From NCBI GenBank assembly GCA_051650305.1, contig JBOFIT010000074.1, positions 1 through 18,547 of the forward strand: 18,547 nt of DNA. Reading direction: 5' to 3'. The notes under the pieces are model-generated. The model ran no database searches and was not told the origin of the DNA. It worked only from the letters and a program-made list of their open reading frames with translations. The position numbers and the translations under genes were made by a program. This DNA comes from JBOFDK01 sp051650305. Its GTDB lineage: Bacteria; Bacillota; Clostridia; Lachnospirales; Cellulosilyticaceae. Shown one piece after another: positions 6,063 through 13,529 of this stretch (positions are counted from its first letter, which is position 1; each line of letters begins with the position of its first letter).

Positions 6063-6896
6063 CTATTTCAAGTTTAATTCTGCTACAAACGCCCTTGATC
6101 TACTTGCTATTTCTTCAGGTATGTATTCATATAAATTATGTGGATGTTCAACAAACTCATAATGTGCCCCTTCTTTATCCTCTAAATAATGAAGTGCATG
6201 TTCTCTCCACATTTTTTTAGTCTGGGTAGTTCCTTTCCCATTGGACACAAAAAATAAAAGTGGTACTTGTATCGCTCTATCTTGATTGATAACCTCTATA
6301 TTTTTTCTTAGATAGTGCGCCTCACTTATCCAAACTGGATTAACTATTTTTGTAGGCGCCAAATTTTTAAGTTGTTGCTTGTCATGCTCTGTACAGTTTC
6401 TTTGTTTAAATAGCTTTCTTAAGGTGATGCCTGCCAATAACTTTTTTAACATTTGATTTTTAGAAAGCTTTAATAAAGTTGCCATTTGTTTTTCCACATC
6501 AAAATCTTTATAGGCTTCTGGCGTAGCTGGATCTAATCCAATGATACCTGCTATTTCATCTTGGAACCGTTGTGCCCACCTTATTGCTTCTAAAAAGCCC
6601 ATACTATGTGCCATTAAAATGACAGGTTTTTGAGTAGTAAGTACACTTCCTATATACCTATATTCATCTATAACTGTATCTATTTCACGTGGATCCTCTG
6701 TCAAGTCACTAGCCCCATATCCTAATTTCTCAATAACAATTACTTTGCACCACTTAGCCATCTCATTCACAACTGGCATGTATTCCCATTTAGGAGAGAG
6801 AATAGCTGATCCAGACAAAAAAATACATGTTGTCTCGCCATTCCCTACTGTATAAGTATTTATTTTTTTACCGTTTATATCTATAAGTTGATCCAT
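6063..6896 (-). CDS. Alpha/beta-hydrolase fold protein (distal gene of hydrolase operon)
   Basis: I prefer the ATG at 6894-6896 (277 aa) because GGGG lies 8 nt upstream; an in-frame GTG at 6903-6905 would add three residues. The alpha/beta-hydrolase core is visible: an early oxyanion region in CIFLSGSAI, KVIVIEKLGYGAS (the DxxGxG-like segment), nucleophile elbow MAHSMGF with Ser98, acidic candidate Asp122 in IGLDPATPE, and His251/His253 in EHPHNLYEY. The elbow is A-H-S-M-G rather than G-x-S-x-G, and the HG oxyanion motif is replaced by SGS. Small serine esterases or acyl hydrolases are the likely class; the substrate is unknown. It is the last gene of a four-gene unit, 20-30 nt after the DUF6544-like gene. 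Confidence 0.82.
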   Translation of the reverse strand: MDQLIDINGKKINTYTVGNGETTCIFLSGSAILSPKWEYMPVVNEMAKWCKVIVIEKLGYGASDLTEDPREIDTVIDEYRYIGSVLTTQKPVILMAHSMGFLEAIRWAQRFQDEIAGIIGLDPATPEAYKDFDVEKQMATLLKLSKNQMLKKLLAGITLRKLFKQRNCTEHDKQQLKNLAPTKIVNPVWISEAHYLRKNIEVINQDRAIQVPLLFFVSNGKGTTQTKKMWREHALHYLEDKEGAHYEFVEHPHNLYEYIPEEIASRSRAFVAELNLK

Positions 6897-6925
6897 ATAC
6901 CACACCCCGTTTCTCTTTCACCTCT

Positions 6926-7765
6926 TTAATACCTATAGGTCACATCCACCTGCTTACAGTCAAAATACACCCAATCCCCTTCTTTTCTATTCCAAATTGC
7001 TTGAAAAGAGGTAGGGTATTTGATGCCATCTCTTTCAACGTAATTGCCACATGTTGCTGTCCATGGTACGCTGACTGCACTTCCATCTGGTCCCGTTTGA
7101 TAACGATCATTGGTCGTGAAAGACAAGATAGCGCCTTCTTCAGATAAGGTGTAAACGCCACTTGCTGTAACGCCTTGATCTTCAATGGTTACTTTTACAT
7201 GGGTGTCATCTATGGTTTCCCACGTCATGCAGTCCATTAAGAAAGCACTTGGGCATACGATACTTTCAGCCAATACTGTAACAAGTGATGCTTGGTCCAT
7301 TTCTTTACCTTTTTGATCGAATAACGTTATCCCCTTAGCGAGTACACCCTTCATACCACCAATTCCATCTTTGTAGCTATCCAACCCCTGAAAAGGTATG
7401 CCATACATTTTCGTATCAATAAAAGCTAGACGTGCTGGTACGTGTGCATAGTTATTTTGTATATACTGAATCTTCTTGGTAGGTTCCCCTTCTGTAAAGC
7501 CAAAGTCTACATCTGTATGTACCGTCCTACTTGATTGCATCATAGGCTTTCCTATAAGCCCACTATAAACGAAGAATTTTTGCATAGGTAGTGGTAGATG
7601 GGCCATGTTTTCTAATTCAAATGTCCCACTTACTTTAGACTCCTTAGCAAGTATCTCTTGATCTAATTTCTCAAAGTCTGCCTTGAGTGGTGAATAAGGC
7701 TGTACGAACCATATCACCGCCGCTAAAATCAAAATCACGCTACTGCCTACTATTATTTTCCACAT
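6926..7765 (-). CDS. DUF6544-like membrane-anchored protein
   Basis: A 279-aa protein with an N-terminal membrane anchor at residues of about 3-22 (KIIVGSSVILILAAVIWFV) and an extracytoplasmic body. Recognisable family features are LPLPMQKFFVYSGLIGKP near 57-74, GIGGMKGVLAKGITLFD, the LAESIVCPSAFL segment, TWETIDDTHVKVTI, and a C-terminal sequence SVPWTATCGNYVERDGIKYP followed by FQAIWNRKEGDWVYF. From memory this matches DUF6544 proteins, whose function is unknown; the predicted all-beta body resembles lipid- or ligand-binding folds, but that is speculation. AAAGGA lies 8 nt before the ATG. It is the third gene of the operon, with 21-nt and about 29-nt gaps to its neighbours. Confidence 0.78.
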   Translation of the reverse strand: MWKIIVGSSVILILAAVIWFVQPYSPLKADFEKLDQEILAKESKVSGTFELENMAHLPLPMQKFFVYSGLIGKPMMQSSRTVHTDVDFGFTEGEPTKKIQYIQNNYAHVPARLAFIDTKMYGIPFQGLDSYKDGIGGMKGVLAKGITLFDQKGKEMDQASLVTVLAESIVCPSAFLMDCMTWETIDDTHVKVTIEDQGVTASGVYTLSEEGAILSFTTNDRYQTGPDGSAVSVPWTATCGNYVERDGIKYPTSFQAIWNRKEGDWVYFDCKQVDVTYRY

Positions 7766-7786
7766 ATTCTCATTCCTTTCATTCTC

Positions 7787-8185
7787 TCATGATTCAGTTT
7801 TTTCTTTTATAAGGGGTACCAAAAGCAATAGTAACTCTATGGAAAATCCTACCAGATACCCTGCTACCATCACATTCCATCCCCAGTTATGAAAAACAGT
7901 AATGCCCACTCTACAAATCCATACAATTACAAAGAATTGGTAGAAAAGACGTGCCACTCGGTCCCCTCTGAAAAACTCCTTTTGCACAAGCAGTAACACC
8001 ACACTGTATCCCACAAGAAAAAGTGAGAAAAAGAAATTAATCCAATCGATAGATACACGTAAAATATCTGGGATTCCTGGCAGATAGCTATACCACTCAT
8101 ACAGATAAGGCACACAAAAATGCCAGATCCCCACAAGAATCCCTACCACCATTGCCAATGTATACATTACTTTTTTTGCTTTCAT
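7787..8185 (-). CDS. Hypothetical four-TM membrane protein
   Basis: A 132-aa integral membrane protein with hydrophobic segments at about 7-27, 46-66, 80-98 and 104-126. Basic residues at the N terminus (KAKK), after TM2 (KEFFRGDR) and at the C terminus (IKEK) predict both ends inside. I recognise no family motif. GGAGGT lies 7 nt before the ATG. It begins 23 nt after the S33-like hydrolase gene and ends 21 nt before the DUF6544-like gene, so it is surely part of the same operon. A membrane partner of the two anchored proteins is a reasonable inference. Confidence 0.75.
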   Translation of the reverse strand: MKAKKVMYTLAMVVGILVGIWHFCVPYLYEWYSYLPGIPDILRVSIDWINFFFSLFLVGYSVVLLLVQKEFFRGDRVARLFYQFFVIVWICRVGITVFHNWGWNVMVAGYLVGFSIELLLLLVPLIKEKTES

Positions 8186-8208
8186 ACTTACTACCTCCCC
8201 ATTTACAT

Positions 8209-9315
8209 TTATTTACCACTTAAAAGCTGTTTGACGACTTCACTAAAGCCTTGTGGATCATCAAAGAAAATTAAGTGTCCTGCATCAGGTACTTGTGTCA
8301 TGGACTTATCCGGTGCTACCACCGTCTCATAGTAGGCTTCCGTCAAATCAGCCGGTGTGGACACATCGCACGCTCCTGTAATGTAGTGTACTGGCACTTC
8401 ATAGTGACTACCTATGTCATAAATATTAAAACCAAAAAAGCAATCGCTTACGAGTGGGCCTTGCATTGCTAAAACTTGGCTGTAATCACTGGTTTTGAAG
8501 AACCATTTGATGTCTTCCCATGATAATTCTGGCGACGTAAGCATCATATCTATCATTTTAAATGGCGATAAAGCGCCATCATAAGCATTGTACTTCATAC
8601 TATACTGCTGCATCTTGATGAAATCATTGAAGTCAAAGTCTTCTAGTGTATGGGTATTGGCAAAGCGTTCTGTGGCTTCTGCTAACGCCTGTGCCACTTT
8701 GGTATCACCTTGTGCTTCTGCTTTTTTGATGGCTTCATAAGAGCTATACAGATAGCCTTCCTTAAGAGATACTGCTTGCCCTATACCGATATAGCTCTCT
8801 ACTTTCTCTGGATGTGCTAAGACATACTTGCTTCCAAGTAAGGTTCCCCATGAGTGCCCCATAATGATGACCTTTTCTTGACCGAGTGTTTCTCTTGCAT
8901 AGTCCACCAAATCATCTAAATCCTCTAGGAGTATCTCTGTTGAAAGTTGTGTCTTCACATCTAAGTCTTCATTTCTATAATACGTTCGCCCTGACCCACG
9001 CTGATCCCAATTGACGATTGTGTAGTCTGCTTCTAGGTAAGGCTGATAGTAGTAAGCTAAATGAGAAATGGTATTGCCTGGCCCTCCGTGTAAAAAGATA
9101 ATCACTGGATTATTTTTATCTTCTCCCCTTATTTGGATGTATTGTTCAATCCCTCCAAGATCGACGTATATCTCTTCTTGAATCCCATTTGGCGTCTTTA
9201 TTTTGATTTGTTCCGCTTTGATACATCGTCTAATCATTACGATACATAGGATACATAGGAGCACAAGCATGATGCCCCCGCCTAAGTACATTAAACCTTT
9301 CACTAGTCTTCCCAT
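8209..9315 (-). CDS. Membrane-anchored alpha/beta hydrolase, proline iminopeptidase-like (S33 family)
   Basis: A 368-aa protein with an N-terminal membrane segment at about 8-28 and a hydrolase domain outside or at the membrane. The S33 signatures are complete: oxyanion HGGPG at 76-80, DQRGSGRT at 104-111, nucleophile GHSWG at 153-157 (Ser155), acid Asp317 in TGACDVSTP and His347 in DAGHLIFFD. Residues of about 180-290 form a helical cap domain. Family members are proline iminopeptidases or related amidases and esterases; the substrate here is unknown. GGGGGA lies 8 nt before the ATG. It is the first gene of the four-gene operon and carries the triple ATATGACC array in its promoter, directly after the NarL-type regulator gene. 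Confidence 0.88.
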   Translation of the reverse strand: MGRLVKGLMYLGGGIMLVLLCILCIVMIRRCIKAEQIKIKTPNGIQEEIYVDLGGIEQYIQIRGEDKNNPVIIFLHGGPGNTISHLAYYYQPYLEADYTIVNWDQRGSGRTYYRNEDLDVKTQLSTEILLEDLDDLVDYARETLGQEKVIIMGHSWGTLLGSKYVLAHPEKVESYIGIGQAVSLKEGYLYSSYEAIKKAEAQGDTKVAQALAEATERFANTHTLEDFDFNDFIKMQQYSMKYNAYDGALSPFKMIDMMLTSPELSWEDIKWFFKTSDYSQVLAMQGPLVSDCFFGFNIYDIGSHYEVPVHYITGACDVSTPADLTEAYYETVVAPDKSMTQVPDAGHLIFFDDPQGFSEVVKQLLSGK

Positions 9316-9347
9316 TCTCTATTTCCCCCTTTTGTTTTTCTACGTTT

Positions 9348-9353
9348 ATCCTA
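9348..9353 (-). promoter_or_regulatory. Candidate -10 of the hydrolase operon
   Basis: TAGGAT on the minus strand begins 11 nt after the proximal ATGACC box, the same distance as TACAAT in the CPBP gene promoter. No -35 consensus is visible, as expected for an activator-dependent promoter. Confidence 0.4.
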
Positions 9354-9362
9354 ATACAAACA

Positions 9363-9405
9363 GAGGTCATCCGCCTATTACCTAAGGTCATATAAAAGGT
9401 CATAT
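9363..9405 (-). promoter_or_regulatory. Triple ATATGACC box array upstream of the hydrolase operon
   Basis: On the minus strand three direct copies occur: ATATGACCTT (9396-9405), ATATGACCTT (9384-9393) and GATGACCTC (9363-9370 core). Their GGTC cores on the plus strand start at 9398, 9386 and 9365, giving steps of 12 and 21 bp. The same array with identical steps lies upstream of the CPBP gene at 12281-12323. The distal box abuts the stop codon of the response regulator gene. Confidence 0.72.
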
Positions 9406-9406
9406 T

Positions 9407-10054
9407 TTAAAGAAGCTTTCTGAGTAATAAAGCTGCTGCAGTACGGTTACTCACCCCTAATTTACTATAAATACTCGTTATGTAATTTTTCACTGTGCCT
9501 GTGGTTAAATAAAGCTTCTCACAAATCTCCTTATTGGTAAGACCATCTTTCACCAAGTAACAAATCGCTTTTTCCCTTTCTGTCAGGTCAAAGTCATCTA
9601 GTTCTTGCCTCTTACTTAAGTTTCCCCCTTCTTCCCCTTTTATCAAGTGGGTGACTAGTTTAGCTGCTATTTTAGCTGGTAATAAGGTATCTCCTCTATA
9701 AGCTGCTCTTACACTTTCAACTAAGCTATTGCCTTCTATGTCTTTTAACATATAGCCATCTGCCCCACTTGCTAATGCATCCATAATAAGTTCTTCTGTA
9801 TCAAAAGTTGTCAATATAATGATGCTTACTTCTTTATAGTCACTCTTAATGAGCTTCGTGGCTTCCACACCATTCAAAACTGGCATACGGATATCCATAA
9901 GTATAATATCTGGTTTCACTTCAGCCATCAGTGCGTAGGCTTCTTTGCCATTACTGGCTACTGCTACCACATCTATATCCTCTTCCAATTCCAGTATGGT
10001 CTTTAAGCCATCCCGCATAAGCGTCTGGTCATCTACAATCATTACACGAATCAT
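9407..10054 (-). CDS. NarL/LuxR-family response regulator
   Basis: A 215-aa two-domain transcription factor. The receiver domain (residues 1-120) has the acidic pair Asp8/Asp9, phosphoacceptor Asp54 (IILMDIRMP), Thr82/Thr83 and Lys104 (YMLKD). The C-terminal LuxR-type helix-turn-helix (about 157-210) contains LTEREKAICYLVKDGLTNKEI and TVKNYITSIYSKLGVSNRT. The start ATG overlaps the kinase stop by 4 nt (ATGA), so the pair is translationally coupled. By analogy with DesR/LiaR/NarL regulators it binds DNA as a phosphorylated dimer. The best candidate sites are the ATATGACC arrays flanking the system. The exact orthologue cannot be named. Confidence 0.95.
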   Translation of the reverse strand: MIRVMIVDDQTLMRDGLKTILELEEDIDVVAVASNGKEAYALMAEVKPDIILMDIRMPVLNGVEATKLIKSDYKEVSIIILTTFDTEELIMDALASGADGYMLKDIEGNSLVESVRAAYRGDTLLPAKIAAKLVTHLIKGEEGGNLSKRQELDDFDLTEREKAICYLVKDGLTNKEICEKLYLTTGTVKNYITSIYSKLGVSNRTAAALLLRKLL

Positions 10055-11214
10055 GCTATCTCCTCCTCTATAGGTATTCTGATTACTAGCGTCGTCCCCA
10101 CACCCTTCTTCGAAAGCATTTCCAAGGTACCCTCTAACGCCTTTACTTTACGCTCCATATTGTAGAGTCCAAAACCATAGGTGATCTTTTCGTTTCCTAT
10201 GCCCCCATCTTTAAGCTCCAGTTGTAGTTCCTTATTGACATAGCCCACTTCTAGTGTAAACCATGTGCTTTTGCCATGGCGTATGCCATTGGTGATCCCT
10301 TCTTGCAAAGCACGAAAGAGTGTATTTTCCACCTTCGTCTCAAGCTTTGGTAAGGGTTCGATTATCCTTCTGATCTCTATATCATTATTGTCGGATACTT
10401 CTTGGAGGAAAGCTTCCATACGCTCTTTAAAGGGCAGTAATGAATGCCCTTCTTTCATGGTTCGCACTGCCCCACGTATATCCTGCAACCCTTCCCTTAC
10501 TTGATTTTGTGCCACCTCTAGCTTTTCAAGTGCCTTTTCTTTATCATGGTTCATTAGCCTTTTACTTGCTTCAAGCTGCACGATAGCTGTCGTTAAGCGG
10601 TGTCCCACGGTATCGTGGATTTCCCCAGCTATGCGATTACGCTCTTTTAAGATTACCATTTCCTCTTGTTCCTCATACAAGTCCTGTAGCTTCTCATAGG
10701 CTTTTTCCAATTCTTCTGTTTTCTGACGTAGCACCTCTGCTATGTAATAATTTTTTTCTTTTTGTACGATTTGATAACGCATGATCGCCACCATTAAATA
10801 CGTAATGCTAAAATTCATCGTGGTCATCAAAAAGCCTAGTCCACCATACCCACTCCCATGGCTTAATGCCATCGTAATCATATAGCCTATATAGCCTACA
10901 CAAGTAATTACCGCGCTCTTTCTAAAAGAAGTTCTTAAGACGATATCACCTACTCTAAACAGGACGAGTACAATGGCCATACCTGTAGACTCTCTACTAC
11001 ATACGCCCATCATAAGGACGTACTCTATAAGCCATATAACTTCTGTCCATCGCGTATGGTCGAACCGCTTAACTTCTATGGTCCATAGAATGATTAGGGG
11101 TATAACCAAAAACAAGAGTGCCTTGCTGGACTGATTATATAATAAAGTCATGCCTACAAAGCTCAGTTTGCCTAAATAAATGCCGTATTTCAAAAGATTT
11201 ATTTTTTTATCCAT
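10051..11214 (-). CDS. DesK/LiaS-type sensor histidine kinase (HisKA_3)
   Basis: A 387-aa kinase. Residues of about 8-146 hold five to six hydrophobic segments with very short loops, so sensing is likely within the membrane rather than by an external domain. A coiled coil (about 150-190, rich in Glu/Lys) leads to the HisKA_3 dimerisation domain with H-box EIHDTVGHRL (His200). The HATPase domain shows the N-box ALQEGITNGIRHGK (Asn309), DGGIG (336-340) and GFGLYNM (347-353). This is the class partnered with NarL-type regulators, and its regulator gene overlaps by 4 nt. GGGG lies upstream of the ATG. A terminator separates it from the CPBP gene upstream, so it needs its own promoter or read-through. 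Confidence 0.93.
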   Translation of the reverse strand: MDKKINLLKYGIYLGKLSFVGMTLLYNQSSKALLFLVIPLIILWTIEVKRFDHTRWTEVIWLIEYVLMMGVCSRESTGMAIVLVLFRVGDIVLRTSFRKSAVITCVGYIGYMITMALSHGSGYGGLGFLMTTMNFSITYLMVAIMRYQIVQKEKNYYIAEVLRQKTEELEKAYEKLQDLYEEQEEMVILKERNRIAGEIHDTVGHRLTTAIVQLEASKRLMNHDKEKALEKLEVAQNQVREGLQDIRGAVRTMKEGHSLLPFKERMEAFLQEVSDNNDIEIRRIIEPLPKLETKVENTLFRALQEGITNGIRHGKSTWFTLEVGYVNKELQLELKDGGIGNEKITYGFGLYNMERKVKALEGTLEMLSKKGVGTTLVIRIPIEEEIA

Positions 11215-11270
11215 TATTTCTTTACCCCATTTAAATTTTTAACTTTAATTTAATTTTATTACACTTTAAT

Positions 11271-11308
11271 AAAAAAGGAAACATTACACATTGATGTAAC
11301 ATTTCCTT
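11271..11308 (-). terminator. Rho-independent terminator after the CPBP gene
   Basis: Arms 11275-11288 and 11295-11308 form a 14-bp stem in minus-strand RNA with two central G-U pairs and a 6-nt loop, followed by TTTTTT. The G-U pairs favour formation in the minus-strand transcript. It separates the CPBP protease from the kinase gene. Confidence 0.8.
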
Positions 11309-11337
11309 ACCATAAACTTTCTTATTCACTTGTTCGA

Positions 11338-12231
11338 TCACACCTTCGTTTTCCTAAAGAACCACCAAGCCCCCAATAGTACAACGAGATACATCATGCA
11401 TACAATAAGGGTAGCAGCCATATCGCCATTTGCACTTGTTTCTATAGGTATCAGATAATCAGTAGCAAAGGTCGTTCGTCCTTCACCTACTATGGAGCAT
11501 AAAACATTCCATCCATAATGAACACCCATAGGCATATACAGTGACTTTGTCTTTGCAAAGAGATACCCAAAGACAGCTCCTGGGAATAAAATAAATAGCA
11601 ATGTCACAGGGTCACTATATCTGCCTATATGCAGTAGTGAAAAAAGCACTGCAGTAATACCTATGGACACAGGTAGTTTAACCTTCTTCATTAAATAATT
11701 TTGGATAATTCCTCGAAAGACAACTTCTTCGCTGACCGCGGCAAAAGTCATACCCACTAGAATAATCAGGAGTGTTCCTACTTTTTGACTCATAGACCCA
11801 CTACTAAGCTGCTGCCACTGGATAGACGTTAGACCGAGTAAACTTTCCACGATCATACTCATGCTAAAAATCATAGCACCCATCAACGTCCCTATAATAA
11901 ACTGCCTCTTACTCTTCTCACTCTTCAAAAGGCCAATAGTCTGTAGCTGAAGCTTTCCTCCTTCATGCCTTTTGACCATTAAGCACCCTGCTATAAGCAA
12001 AGAAATTCCCATACCCACATAGGCTATAAAAGCAAACACCACACTTTCTGTAAAAACAGTGGTTGCTGCCGCAGCCCCTGCCTCTGCACTTCCTAATATC
12101 TGAGTCAAGTACACTTGAACACTCATATGACACAAGGTCATCCATCCATAGATAGCAAGAACTGATGCAAGTGTGACAAGTACTACAAATCTCCCTATAC
12201 TTTTTTCTTTTCTTTCTCTTTTTGTTTGCAT
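11338..12231 (-). CDS. CPBP-family intramembrane glutamic endopeptidase
   Basis: A 297-aa polytopic protein with the CPBP (CAAX protease/bacteriocin-processing, Abi) motifs: motif 1 SEEVVFRGIIQ with Glu168, Glu169 and Arg173; motif 2 FSLLHIG with His201; motif 3 GVHYGWN with His238 and Asn242. About eight hydrophobic segments are present; the first at about 15-35, the last at about 272-291. All predicted catalytic residues are intact. Bacterial members include bacteriocin self-immunity proteins and proteases acting on membrane substrates. The substrate here is unknown. The gene has its own terminator, and its promoter carries the same three-box array as the hydrolase operon, which ties it to the adjacent two-component system. 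Confidence 0.92.
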   Translation of the reverse strand: MQTKRERKEKSIGRFVVLVTLASVLAIYGWMTLCHMSVQVYLTQILGSAEAGAAAATTVFTESVVFAFIAYVGMGISLLIAGCLMVKRHEGGKLQLQTIGLLKSEKSKRQFIIGTLMGAMIFSMSMIVESLLGLTSIQWQQLSSGSMSQKVGTLLIILVGMTFAAVSEEVVFRGIIQNYLMKKVKLPVSIGITAVLFSLLHIGRYSDPVTLLFILFPGAVFGYLFAKTKSLYMPMGVHYGWNVLCSIVGEGRTTFATDYLIPIETSANGDMAATLIVCMMYLVVLLGAWWFFRKTKV

Positions 12232-12265
12232 CCCCTTAGCTCCCTTCCCTTTGGTTGATAGCTTT

Positions 12266-12271
12266 ATTGTA
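12266..12271 (-). promoter_or_regulatory. Candidate -10 of the CPBP protease gene
   Basis: TACAAT on the minus strand begins 11 nt after the proximal ATGACC box. This position matches TAGGAT in the hydrolase operon promoter. No -35 consensus precedes it. Confidence 0.42.
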
Positions 12272-12280
12272 TGCTATGGG

Positions 12281-12323
12281 AAGGTCATATAGCTATTTGC
12301 CACGGTCATATGGAAGGTCATAT
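12281..12323 (-). promoter_or_regulatory. Triple ATATGACC box array upstream of the CPBP gene
   Basis: On the minus strand the boxes are ATATGACCTT (12314-12323), ATATGACCGT (12302-12311) and ATATGACCTT (12281-12290). Plus-strand GGTC cores start at 12316, 12304 and 12283: steps of 12 and 21 bp, identical to the array at 9363-9405. The proximal core begins 52 nt before the start codon (50 nt in the other promoter). Confidence 0.75.
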
Positions 12324-12395
12324 TCTTCCTGCGCATTATTGACTCTGTGTAAAAATTTATTTTATGCATTAGTTTTAATATCCAAAACACCTATG

Positions 12396-13529
12396 CTATA
12401 ATATCACCTCAAAAATAGTTCCACCACCTAAGTTATTTGAAACTTTTAATTGTCCATGGTGTTTATCCACTATGGATTTGACTATCGAAAGCCCTAATCC
12501 TGCACCGCCCATTTGCCTGGAACGAGATTTATCCACTCTAAAAAATGGCTCAAAGATTAATTCTTGTAAATTCACAGGAATACCAATACCTGTATCAGCA
12601 ATACTGATAACCGTATGTTCCTCACTCTTACTCATTTCTACAATCACTTTCCCGCCTTCTACATTATATTTAATTGCATTTTCTATGAGATTGTAAAAAG
12701 CTCTATGCAGCAGGCTTTGGCTCCCTTGAACTATACTCTTCTGTCCACACACTATCACATTAATATGCTTATCTTTGGCAATTTCTGACAGTTCATTGCA
12801 TATATCACTTAGCATATCTTTTAGTTCAACAGGCTCATTACCTAGAAGTTCATCCCTATTCGTAAGACTCAATAAATCTCTCACCAAGTCCCCCAGTCTA
12901 TTGGTCTGTGTGATGATTACGCAAAGCAATTTATCATACGCCTCTGGCGTATGCTCTTTTTTCTTTTTAAACACCTCCACCTTGGTTTTCAATATAGCCA
13001 GCGGCGTACGTAATTCATGAGCTGCACTTTGCGAAAAACGTTTTTGCATCGCAAAGGCATCATCCAATTTCCTAGACATCTCATTAAATGCGCATGTTAA
13101 ATCTGCTATCTCATCCCTACTTTCCGGCATAGGTAAATCCTCAGATAAATTATGCACTGTACGATTATTCATTTGTACACTTAATGCTTTCAAAGGTTGA
13201 AGTGCTTTCCCAGAGAGATAGTAGGTCATCCCCCCTCCAATTATTACAACAAACACCACGTAAAAAATACTATTTTTCAAAAACTCACTTCTTGCACCTT
13301 GCGAAGTTTCTGCTTTTGTTATTGGCATCTGTTCTATAGTGTTCATTTCTTCAAGTAATACTTCTCCTGGCTGTGCCATTTGTGCTGTTATTAGCGGTAT
13401 CGTTTCAATTACATCCGCCATTCGGGATGCCGATACATTTAAAATAATAGTAAGGCCCACACAACATACTGTAAGTAGAAGCACACTCAACACTGTAAGA
13501 CGAAGCTGAATAGACATTTTTTTTAGCAT
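12396..13529 (-). CDS. HAMP-containing sensor histidine kinase (HisKA/OmpR partner)
   Basis: A 377-aa classical sensor kinase. TM1 is at about 9-31, an extracytoplasmic loop of some 55 residues follows, and TM2 is at about 88-105. A HAMP region (about 105-158) has KALQPLKAL and ESRDEIADLTCAFNEM. The HisKA domain has the H-box SAAHELRTPLAIL (His171). The HATPase domain shows FYNLIENAIKYN (N-box, Asn284), ADTGIGIP (311-318) and GGAGLGLS (341-348). The loop is moderately short and has no known ligand domain. It overlaps the upstream regulator gene by 7 nt (ATGCTAA), so the pair is coupled. Together with the divergent ABC genes it likely senses an antimicrobial peptide or membrane stress; that is inferred from context. 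Confidence 0.94.
   Translation of the reverse strand: MLKKMSIQLRLTVLSVLLLTVCCVGLTIILNVSASRMADVIETIPLITAQMAQPGEVLLEEMNTIEQMPITKAETSQGARSEFLKNSIFYVVFVVIIGGGMTYYLSGKALQPLKALSVQMNNRTVHNLSEDLPMPESRDEIADLTCAFNEMSRKLDDAFAMQKRFSQSAAHELRTPLAILKTKVEVFKKKKEHTPEAYDKLLCVIITQTNRLGDLVRDLLSLTNRDELLGNEPVELKDMLSDICNELSEIAKDKHINVIVCGQKSIVQGSQSLLHRAFYNLIENAIKYNVEGGKVIVEMSKSEEHTVISIADTGIGIPVNLQELIFEPFFRVDKSRSRQMGGAGLGLSIVKSIVDKHHGQLKVSNNLGGGTIFEVIL

Noticed and set aside
6940..7185. Same-strand open frame within the DUF6544-like gene
   Set aside because: It is an out-of-frame shadow of the longer gene with clear family features; no independent start signal is present.
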